DNA of 64,000 bases. Origin: Vanilla planifolia. Its lineage: Eukaryota; Streptophyta; Magnoliopsida; Asparagales; Orchidaceae. The notes under the pieces are model-generated. The model had not been told where the DNA came from and ran no database searches. It was given only the letters and a program-made list of their open reading frames with translations. The stretch lies in contig JAIUJO010000186.1 of assembly GCA_023846275.1 (NCBI GenBank), positions 249,221 through 313,220 of the forward strand, given 5' to 3'. Made by a program: the position numbers and the translations under genes. Shown one piece after another: positions 53,290 through 64,000 of this stretch (position 1 is the stretch's first letter; each line of letters begins with the position of its first letter).

Positions 53290-54150
53290 TTCTAGGGCAC
53301 CATAATTCCAATAGTTGTGATTAAAAGAAATGATAAAAATATAGTTTATTAAGTTGTCCATATCACAATTGAACTATACAATGTGCTAAATCGGCTATTA
53401 GGAACTATTAATTCCTTTGATCATAAGTTGACCAGTATGCTATTTGTGTGTGATAATACACTAGATACACATTTCTTTTGTCATAATGTAATGCTTCCCT
53501 TGTGTGACACCATTCTTAGCTTGATGTTATTTATAAGTTAAAACTAATTGTAGTGTATGATACTCAACTCACCACACTTGGACGGTTTTTCTACTCTTAT
53601 TTCTATACTTGTACGTTCCCTAACTTCACACTTGTATGACGATAACATCACCTCTATTTTTTTCATTAATACCCTTGTATTTTATTGCAATTTGCTAAGT
53701 TAACTAACTTTTATAGTTGATCACATTTCTTTGCTTATTATGCTAGATCATATGGTATGTTGTGTTATGGTGATGTTGTTGAATACAATTTTTTTCTTTG
53801 TTGGTTATTTCATATGTAAATAGCCATAATGCTCATGATATTATCATACTTATATCATAATCGTGATGTATTTATGTGGCCAACGTTCACTTTAATAGCT
53901 TATTCACAATTGCTTCTGAATTGCTTTTGTTAACGGATTGTCCTATAGGATTAACCAATCTATTAGTATGCAATATTTGTTATTTGCCCCTAAATCATAT
54001 TTTTTTGACAATGTTATATTTCACCTTCTACCATAATACAATCTATTATCCATAAAGGAACAATTAGAATCAAACTGAATTATCTAGTAAAGTTTACAAG
54101 CATTTAAGCATAGAAAAGAGAAAATAACATATCTTTGTTAATGAAATGAG
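53290..54150 (-). mobile_element. 5' LTR of the long-LTR gypsy element, piece 3 (outer end)
   Basis: It matches 28,250-29,020 in order. Paired blocks: CAACTCACCACACTTGGACG (53,567) with CAACTCACCAAACACATAAA (28,530); a TACTTGTA-type word in both; AATGCTCATGATATTATCAT (53,829) with AACGCTCATGACATGATCAT (28,781); AAAATAACATAT (54,121) with AAAAATAACATAT (28,996). Similarity fades by about 54,150, which should be the outer end of the whole element. Confidence 0.7.
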
Positions 54151-57019
54151 AGGTGTACCTAGATGATGATAAGTTTTGAAAAGTAAATGATTACAAACTT
54201 TTGAACATAAAGAAGAATATGTCAAATGAACCTCAAAGTATTGCATTGCAATGTTAAAAATTCTCAAATGGTAATAAGAAATTTAAGTGATGATATGAGC
54301 TTTTGGGAAAATGAAACAACTAATTTTCAAAATATGAGCATTCATTAATGATTCATGCACTTAGTTCCCCTAGATTAAAATCTTATTTACATTGATTACG
54401 TTTTGCTATAATCACCCTAAACTCATTCAATTAAGTTTCCACTTTTCTAAACATATTTTCTTATTTATAAATATCTTGACAAGAACATTTACTTGCAACA
54501 AATTTCAAAGGCATTATTAATAAAATAGTAATCTTTCATTGTCCTCACATTTCTCCTTGAGCAAGATTTACCATAATGGATAATCCATTATCATATAGAA
54601 GCATTATAATGCAGTGGATTACATCTGTATATGTTACTTGACACATTTTCCACCTTGCAAAAATGTAACAAAACAAACTATACATCATTATTACTATGTT
54701 ATATTTTTACCTATATCTTGTTGCATTTAGGATAATATACCAATCATGAATTGACATAGTAATGAAATCTAGCTCATGAATATTAATTCAGAATGGATGT
54801 GTCATACATGCGTGTTAATTGGGGGGATCCAATACTTTAGGTAGTCTATCCTCTTTTAAAAATATGAATGTTGTGCTAGATAAAGATGGGTAGCAAACAA
54901 CACAAACTATAAAAACTTTTGAATTTCTTAGTTTTTACCAAAGTCCAAATAATTATTGCACAAAATTCTTTTTAGATCACCATATAAATGCTTATTATTT
55001 GAAGATTTTTTAAGATAAGAATCCATAAATAATAATGTTTTTCCATAATGAAGGTAAGTTTTGTAGAAGTGCTCATCTTGCAAGTATAAGTAAGAAAGTT
55101 AGGACCATACAAGTATGATATTAAAAAAACAAAAATATTCTAAGTTTAACAAGTAACATGAAATTTGTTCATGATTGAATAGCATTATTACAATGATCGT
55201 ATTGCCACGATAAAGCAAAGAAAAGCAATAGATATAGTGAATCATTGGGTTAGAATGTGAGAATTAGTGTGTCATTTCACCATACAAGTGCAAATTTGAG
55301 AGTCATACAATTAAGACTAGTGCGGTTAGCAGTTAGTTAAGTCATATTTAGCCCATCATATTATAGAACAATAGCAATAGTACAAGTACAATATGGAGAA
55401 ATGGAATAAATTTATTTTTTTAATTGAGTTATTTTTTATCCAAACCTTTGCAATGGAAGTGTCTAAGATATAAGAAATGAAAACAACTTTGATAAAGATA
55501 GTTAAAAGAAGATAAATTTAAGAGATAAACAAAAACTAGAATTCATGAGTCCTTAACATGAAAATAAGGTTTATCTTAATTGTTCTAATAAGGCATTCAA
55601 TAAATTAGGGATTATTGTATTTTGCTATATGATGGCTTAAGATGTAATGGGGTTAGGCAATTATTTACCTTCTAATCATGAGCTCTTCTAAGATAATTTG
55701 CTTGAGAAAAACCTAGGGAAAAGAAGCTAACCAAAATGAAAAGTGGGATCTCAAGCTTTCTTTATTAAGAAAACAATACACCCATTTTATGTAGTTCTTA
55801 ACTTAGTTTCAAGGGTAGGTAATCCTTGGTTTAGCATAAAAACCTAGAAGATTATTAGCATAACAAAAATTAAGTAAATATCCACAAAGCATGTAGATAA
55901 AATTTTGACTAAGTTCTATTGCTCATTTCTCTTAAAGCTAAGATTTAACATGTGGAAATTTTCCTAACATGATTGTATCTAAGCCATAATATTTCAATTT
56001 TATAGTTAAAATGGCTGTTCATGTTACTAAAAATTGCCTTCTTGATTTAAGAATGAATTTGATAAATTTAGCTAATTCGAAATTGTGTGGCATGCTTGAC
56101 TAAAACTCCACGATGCTATTGTGAAATTTTTCTTGCAATATTAAAGTTCTTGTGATAAAAATAATGATTATGTTTTCAATACATGCTAAAGAGAAGACAT
56201 TTAATTGTTGCAATTATTGTATGTTGGAATGGAAGGAAACTATGTGGCTAAAACTTGCTATGTAAATATGAGTTTTTTCTTGGCTTTGCATTGTGAAATA
56301 CGAAATCTTAAATGTCTAAATTATTCATGAAGTTACTATTTTGGATTTTAAACGTAGGTCTTTATTATGGGACTTTTCCAAAAAATTGAATTTTTATGAA
56401 CATGAAAAGTGACCATGATTGCTCCTTAAAATTTTTTTTATGGGATAACTACTTCTATAAATAATTTAGAGCACCAATAAAATACATTTTTAATGTTAAG
56501 ATTTCTTTTTTACAATTACGAGCACTTGTGATGATTGAGTAATGAAAATTAATATTGAAATTTTGATTATAAAATGAAATTAATGCTAGAAATATTTCTT
56601 GAACACCAGTACTGAAAAGTTTTCAATTATGGTCTACTTTAAGCAAATCATGAGTGCATATATGTATTGTTGTGTTTGAAATTCTAAGCTTGAGGTAATG
56701 ATTCTGATCTACACTATTGTCAAAACCTATAATACCAAGAAATGCTATTGTTTTATGTTAAATTAATATTGAGCATGAATGAGAAGATAAGATTTGAATT
56801 TTAGTTTTGAATTTTACTATTGTAAGCCTTGTGATTATGCCAATTATGTTAGAAACTAAGAATTACCACTCAAAGACTTGAGGTAGAAAGATCAAGGGGT
56901 TATAATAGACCACAAAAGAAGACGAAAATTTGACCTTTCTTTGGTTCAATGAAGAAGAGATTATGAATTAAAAATTAAAGTATACTTTGTTAACTTAAAC
57001 TAAGTCTAAGGGCATGTCA
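54151..57019. other. AT-rich interval, possibly LTR of the following element at its right end
   Basis: The right edge ends GGGCATGTCACA, a typical plant gypsy LTR terminus, shortly before a primer-binding-site-like sequence. No match to another copy in the window was found, so the left boundary of that LTR is unknown. No gene recognised. Confidence 0.35.
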
Positions 57020-58600
57020 CAGTTGTCCAAGGGAACCTGAGGATTGGTATTAGATTATTGCAAATTTAAAATTAAAATGAATTAGGACTAAAATCTCAAT
57101 GTTATGCATCAAAAAGTTAACTTTTTAGGATTTATAATTTAAATACCTAATGTTTGAAATTTAAACCTTCGATTGGTTAAGCACCCCAGTACATAGAAAT
57201 ATCTTGGATGGGTTATGCATTTCATCATAACTAAGCATAAATAAAGTAATATAACTCTTATGCTCTACAACATTTGCAAAAAAAAAAATATAAATTTAGG
57301 TAACACTAAGGATATCAAGTAGTTGGTGAGTCCTTAAGAACAACTAGTTTTAGGCTATGTTTTGATTAGGCTCCCAACTAAATGGTAAATTATGGCTAGA
57401 TGAAATAGAGTACTTAGGATTGGCCTTAGAAGAGCTATTCAGAGAGGACAAGGGGGACTGATATTTCTGTTGGATTTTTGCTAAACTCTAATCTAGTTTT
57501 GATTGTTTTGCAAATCATGAGTAGCCCTAAATTAGGCTCTTAGGCCAAGGGTTAGTATCATAGAGAGTAATTTGGCTCGCATGTATGGCTCATGAGAGTC
57601 CTTTTAAAAGGCAAAGTGGCTCATGTTATTCTGTTAGGTGTTAGAGTCACGAGTGAAACTCCTGACAACCGATGATTGAAAATAAAGGCAATGACTCTGG
57701 GTAATTAAACAAAAAAATTTTAGCCTAAGTGGGTGCTTAATAGATTTTCAAAATGGTTTAGGAGATTTTAGAATGGGTTCACTAGTAGTCTTGTTTAGAT
57801 CTATAGGAAACCCTAGGTTAGCTGAAGTAGCTATTAGGGTTTTGAGAAACCACAGATGATCTTGATAGATTATTAAGGTTTTAGAGTAAGCTATAAGCTT
57901 ATTTTAAATGATAGGTTAGAGTTATAGAAAATATCTAGTAAACCCTTAGATGTTTGGAGATGAAAAGATATGGAATGATGTCACTTAATAAGAAAGTCTA
58001 CATCTATGATGATTTAGCTTACCATGTAGAAAAAACAAGATGATAACCCACCAAAAAAAGTTAGCTTAGTTTGATATGCCAGATGGTAAGACTCCTATTA
58101 ATTTGTTTTGCTTTTTTGAGCACCATATGCTAGTTCACGATCAAGAGAAGATCGTGGACTTAATTGTCATATAGTGGGGAGTGCCTTGAATTTTTTATGA
58201 TTCCTAAAGTCATATGTAACTATTCATAAATATGGTAGAGAATCATTAGTAGGATTTTAGGACATGTTTTATTGATCTTGTGGCTGCTCATTCCATCTAA
58301 TCTATAAGACATCACAAGAGACTGTACTACATGTAACTTAGTCAAGTTTTAAGTGATTATTGAGTACAGATAGAGAAACATAGAGTAGTAACAATTTATT
58401 GGACTTTGTATAGCAATGTATAAATTTTGCAATGAGATTAGAGTGTAGAACATGCATTGAGGTTATCATGGTTATGTGGGGAGCGTTAATAATTGGTTGG
58501 CCACTAAGCATCCACTATTTTATTGATGAGGTTGGTTGATTAAGATGACTTTTGCGATATCATTGTCTATACAAAAAATTTTATTTTACTAACATGTTAT
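57020..58600 (+). mobile_element. LTR-retrotransposon fossil fragment (PBS and gag-like segment)
   Basis: ATTGGTATTAGATTATTGC at about 57,041 resembles the initiator-Met primer-binding site and follows an LTR-like terminus (GTCACA at 57,019). A gag-like segment at about 58,055-58,160 reads FDMPDGKTPINLFCFFEHHM, followed by VHDQEKIVDLIV, similar to retrotransposon gag openings (target plus FxxxFExHxxxHxxxxExKVxFI). A little further on is DLVAAHS. It is broken and no pol is convincing after it. Probably Ty3/gypsy. Confidence 0.45.
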
Positions 58601-61600
58601 TATATTATTACATTGTTAGTTTTATTAGAAAACTAGAGGATTAAATTTCTAGAATATCTGATGCCCTCTCTTATACCATCTATAGGTGCAAATGGATAGG
58701 AACCAACATAGGTGTTCAAAAAAGGGAATTAGAGTCAAAACATTAAAATATTATTCATTAGTTGGTAATTTATGATGCTATGGTTTTCTATTCATACATA
58801 ATATTATCATTTATATTTATTAGATTTTATTTTTAAATTTCATACGATAAACTTAGACCTTTGGACAGCATATGGCTTATGAAATGATTTATATGATCCC
58901 ATTGATTTGTATAGTATGCTTTATCACAAGATAACAAGTTTTGTTTCATGCCATAGACATGCTAGTACTTATTGGCAAGCTACTTAACATAGAGTGAACT
59001 AGTTGTTGAGTTAATTAGAGGTGACTAGTTAGTTTAGGGATGAGGATAAACTTCGGAGGCACACCATAATGATGATGTTGAGATTGGGTGATTCTTACTC
59101 TAAATTTTAATGTCATGCCCAAGGAGTTAAAGGTTGTCTGCAAAATACATAACTAGTGCATTGCTCTGGTTGTTCACAGAGATTAATAAATAAATTGTTG
59201 TAAAAAAGGTTGTGCCGCAAGTTCTTTATGTCCATAAGAATTTCATTATTTTTCAACATCAATTGGCATCCTTAATAATTCCCATAATGGAATAACATTG
59301 TGATCAAAATATCATTATTTGATTATCAATTTTATGCTTATTATTTTATTATCAAGTTATATAAATTCTTTTGTAATTGTTACCAGTAGATTCCTTATAG
59401 TTTATTTTTTTTCATGTTTGACATTCATCTTCCTTGTTAGGTAAATTGTTTAAACAATACTAATTATCACTTGTTACAAAAATTGACCACCTAAAATTAT
59501 TTATTTAAAAATGAGAATAAAAATGATGTTACAACTTAGTAGTGAAACTTTTCAGATGCTACAAAATTTCCTTATTTTGTTCTTAACAATCATAATCCAT
59601 AGATGGATGGAAGTGAGTAGCTATGTGTGGACTATTTGATATATCTATCCATGCTAAACTATTAGTTTCTGATGTCAAGCAATAACAATAAGCACTATAT
59701 GATGGGTACAGTTTCCTTTTGCTTTAATATTAACTTAAAATATACAAATAGATTAGGGTGAGTGTCACACCAAGCCAAATTTTTTGAAATCCCTTGGTGT
59801 AATATAACCTATGCACCAATCGATACACTAAACTAAACAATTCTATTTTGCATGCATTATGTTAAAACTTGAAGTTGTGATCCCCTATATTTATCATTGT
59901 AGTCATAGCTACAAACCTTAACTTATTAGAAGTTTGTTTTACCATGATTTCACATGACCCAAAAAAATACATCAATAAGAAAATGGAACTGATAAACAAA
60001 TATGTCAATAGCTTGTCATTTAGTCAACATACAATCCCAAATGCCAAAATATATCAAATAAAATGAATAAGGAAATATGTATTAAACTACAAACTAAGCA
60101 TATTAACAATTTGATAAAAGCATGGTAGCCAACAAACACTCATGTCTCTTAAATAACTAGAAAGATGACTATTTCAAGCTCAAACACCATGTATTACACA
60201 ACTAAGCACCAGTATTACAACTTTGCATAAAGTATCACCTCAACTCTAACTCCAAATGCTTGCATCTAACTCCTTAGATCTACAAGTAATGGAAGAGGTG
60301 AGTTGGGAAGCTTAAAAAGTAGTTGAAAAGGTGTTCCAATTAAATCTATAATAGTAACATGTATATAAGTAATTTCATAAGGTAAGGAGTAACTTAGTAA
60401 CATATATTAACAAAACTACAATGTCCGACAAAAGGGCCTTAACCAACTCAAGAAAGCTAATTCGTAACTTGGGATAAAACCATAGTACAATGACATTAAT
60501 CACTTCCCTTCTAGCAAAATTCTAAGAATATTAAGTCATTAAATAACTATCATGACTTCCTTAATTCCTAAAAATCTCATATTCCCATGATGTAGTAAAA
60601 AGGGTGGCTAATGTCCAACCATTATGTTGGCATTCCCTTCATGCCTATAATAATTTTAGCTTCAAATCTATTACTCCAAAATACCAAAGAATGCCATCAT
60701 TACTAAATCTACCACTTAATGCTCCCATAGGAGTCCATAACAAGCATGCAAAACTTGATAATACTAGGGAGTCCAATTAGTAATACTGCACTACATAATC
60801 TATGGAGTCTAATCATGAAAAATGTCGTATCCATAAGCCTATCTCTTTATTAATTCTAATTATGCATTCATAGTAGCACATAAAACAAATCAAATATGAT
60901 ATGGTTTAAGTGGTGTGTTAAACTAGTTAATGATATTATCTGCAACTCAAATCAATAAATACCCATTATGGTAAACTAGGATAGCATTGATTAATATATA
61001 TACCTTTCTATTATATATGGAAAACATATTAGAAATCAAATGATATCGTTATGGGAAGAACTAGAAGATGACCAGCACATCTTACGAGGAAACATTGGCT
61101 AGTTATTTGGAAGTTCAATGTCATTTCAAATGTTGGTGAATACTTGAGCAATACTAATCAAGATGCAAAAGTAGTTGAAGTTTTCTAGTCCTTTATTTAT
61201 GACTCCTCACTAATTTAATATGTACATCAAATTCATTTTTAATTGAAATGGTAAAAAGGCTAAGATTCTTATCTAGATAGGAATAGACAGAGTACTATGC
61301 AACAAAAAATGTCTTAAACTATTTCTTCACTTTTTCAATAAATAATCTTAGTATGGCAACAAGTAATTATGAACCAATTCTTTTAAAATTTCATTATGCT
61401 ACCTCAAGAAAATCTTACAAATTTTGAGGTCACACAAGTTGTTTTAGCACTTAGCATTAAATAAGAGAACAAAACATATCAGGGGATATACAAATATGGT
61501 GCCAAGCTAAAAAGTAAAACAATGTACCTTAAAAAATGGAATAACAACACAATTGGAAAAACTTTTAGATATAATACAATAGAAAAAACTCCCACTCACA

Positions 61601-64000
61601 TGTCGATTTATTCTATTACTATGCTCAAGTGTTACTGTATCTGAAACTAAAAGCAAATGTTAACTTATTAAAGAAGAAGACTCAAATTAAAAATATTTTC
61701 ACATATTAGATTTTTCTTAAAGTACACAGTTTTCTATTGAAAAAATTCAAAACTAAAAAGCAAATCAGACTGAAGATATTGATTACATAGCTAGAGAGGA
61801 CATTCAAAATGTTCAAAACATATAATCAACCTCAAAAGGGACTTTTAACTTGAATGCTACACAATGGTTCCAAGCCTACATACCATGCCTTATCAATACA
61901 GAGCAAAATCAATAGTTTAACAAACAAGTTGCCAACGAAGTGCTCAAGAGCATTGTATGCTTACATGAATTCATTGGTCAATTCTAAAAAAATGTTGAGG
62001 AATTGTCATACCAAAACCACTGCTTGCCACCTAATATTTTTTTGATGGAGAACCAATTCCTCCATTTATAGCAAGCATATGTACCACCAAAATTCAAAAT
62101 TCATAAACTATATGGTCATTTATTTACTTTGGTACAATCAATTTGTGCAACTTTTTTAGTAAGATCATCACCAAAGGCCTTTACTAAGGTATTCCAAAGG
62201 TACTACAAGTGATAATCTCCCTTAAAGTGATTTAATTTATTGAAGGGACACATTACTAACAAATTTAATGTATTGGAGAGTTAAATAAATAAAAAAATTG
62301 GCAATTTGATCTCTCAATTGACAATTTTTGTTCAACCTATTGGAGATATTTGGATTCTACACTGATTGATGCATATAGTTAAAGACTACTATTTTTGTAG
62401 ATACGTGATCATTATTAATGGAAGCACATGTATAACTTTCAAAGCTACAAGTATGAAGCAAGGGGGCCCCATGTCGCTTGCTTTAATGATAATGTATCTG
62501 AGTCCTTAAGTCATGGAATAAGGAATTCATATTCTAGTGACAAATTGGACAACTTCTTGACTCCAAGATGTTGTGCACTTGCGACCTATCTTTCATTTGT
62601 AGGTTACATCATCTTCTTCATAATAGTAAGGAAATAATCTTTGAAATCAATTTTTTATACCTAATTCAAAAACTACCTAGTAAGAAATTTATTCTACAAA
62701 AAGAAGATGTATTATGCTAAAAAATGCCCATAAGTAGAAGTTAAACTTAACTAAGACCCATACAGGCTTTGTGAAATGATCATTGTCTTTCAAATATCAT
62801 ATAATTAAGGCCTTTAATGGGAGAAGTAATGCATCAGCAAGCTAATACATCATTGATAACATATAAAAAAATTGAATAGATCGAATAACAAATGGCTGTC
62901 AAAAGTGTATTAAACTCTATACCCACCAACCTCTAAATGTGTTAGATCCACCGAACACTTTTATAAAAAGAATCAAAATGACATTGATAAATTTTCTCGA
63001 GAAAAGCCTAAATAACCTTAATGGTTTCCATTAGAGCCCTTCGATGAAGATATTGTCCCATTTAAGAAAAAACAGCTTCGGTGTCAAAAATGCTTCTACT
63101 AAAATCAAGGTGTTCACTTAAAAACTTTGGTGATTATTCATCAATTCTAAATCATTGTGGGAACAATTCGTGAAAAGAATGTATAGACACACCATCTAAA
63201 ATTGGCAACATACAGCAAGAATTGCTACCGCATCGTTTGTTTCTTTGTGCACATAGTAAAGAATGTTCAAGTTATGGATCATCTTAACCAATACAAATAA
63301 CACTATGATTATAAGGGGTAACATTAACGTAGACTAAAAAATTACATTGTAGACTACTCCACAAAGCTCAAGCAATATTAGAAAAGTAAAATTTCAAGTA
63401 GTAGTTTGAATATGCCAGTGTCGTACTTTGATCAAGTAAAATTCTATTACATCTATGTAAAGAGTTTATTAAAAATAGCAAAGGAATACTAATTTATTGA
63501 GAAAAAAAGATGTATAATGTTAAATGTTGATTCAAAAATTCATAATTAGATGAGAATCAAAGTTCACCAATGATAATAATGATAAACTAAGACATTTTAG
63601 ATATGTGGAATTCAAAGCCTCTTAAAATATACCAAAACATTAGAAAATAAAATTCTTCAAGAATATGAAAATGATTACTCAACATTATAGAGCTTATTGA
63701 CACAAGTTTAATTATATTTTTTGGGGTTGAAAAGACCTCATTCGAAATTATTATGAATTACCATATTGCATAATTTCCATAAATATTTAATTATTTTTAA
63801 AATGTTTCTTAAATATGTATTAAAGTTGAAATGATATAAATTAAAGTAATTTAATATAATGAAATAAAGCAATGTAAATGTTAAATGATAGAAGAAATAG
63901 AGTTTCATAACAATATAACCAAATCGAAATAAAAAATTTAAAGAAATGAAATAATTTGTATACGAAAGTTACACTTCAAAAGACTAAAGAGATTGAATGG
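58600..64000. other. AT-rich decayed DNA, nothing firmly recognised
   Basis: The only structural hint is TGTCACACCAAGCC at 59,763 after a GATTAGGGTGAG stretch, which looks like a polypurine tract followed by a gypsy LTR start and could be the 3' LTR of the fragment at 57.0-58.6 kb. Open frames at 61,854-62,045 and 62,428-62,637 have no recognised content. No RNA gene or host exon seen. Confidence 0.35.

Noticed and set aside
62428-62637. 69-codon frame with a hydrophobic C-terminus as a small membrane protein
   Set aside because: There is no supporting context, and the hydrophobic end is typical of T-rich random sequence.
62900-63300. Possible LINE or host-gene exon
   Set aside because: Short peptides in several frames looked suggestive, but none carried a conserved motif in a consistent frame.

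Overview
This looks like intergenic DNA from a large plant genome. I find no host gene. The evidence for a plant is the repeat content: Ty1/copia and Ty3/gypsy elements (chromovirus type, with chromodomain remnants) whose primer-binding sites match plant initiator-Met tRNA, and an L1-type LINE carrying an RNase H domain downstream of its reverse transcriptase, an arrangement known from plant L1 elements. The background is very AT-rich and CpG-poor and the elements are heavily decayed. That suggests a slow-turnover genome such as a gymnosperm or a large-genome monocot, but I cannot name the species.

Layout. (1) 1-18,803 is one almost uninterrupted simple-sequence tract of CA, ATGC and CATGCA words. 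It starts before the window, is mostly alternating purine-pyrimidine, and is very dense in CATGCA, the plant RY motif. Its many long open frames (His/Thr-rich on +, Cys/Val/Met-rich on -) are by-products of composition, not genes. (2) 18,804-21,240 holds two Ty3/gypsy fragments on +. (3) About 21,930-24,790 is a decayed L1 LINE on + with RT and RNase H. (4) About 25,500-54,150 is one very old, long-LTR Ty3/gypsy element on -. Its 3' LTR is at about 25.5-29.0 kb and its gag-pol at 29.0-31.7 kb. A second LINE lies at 33.2-35.3 kb, with possible 3' parts at 37.4-38.2 kb. The 5' LTR starts next to a primer-binding site at 39.6 kb and is split into pieces by later insertions: a complete-outline chromovirus (41,657-44,845, -), a Ty1/copia element (about 46.7-51 kb, +, with a possible SINE in its 3' side), and a younger GC-rich LTR-type element (52,265-53,289). 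(5) 54-64 kb is AT-rich decayed DNA with one more LTR-element fragment (primer-binding site near 57,042, gag-like segment at 58.0-58.3 kb, possible 3' LTR start at 59,763).

No operons or pathways are present. The 'system' here is a nest of transposons of different ages next to a giant microsatellite-derived tract. The two observations most worth following are that tract (Z-DNA potential plus a very large cluster of RY motifs) and the long LTR that can be matched piece by piece across about 14 kb of later insertions.
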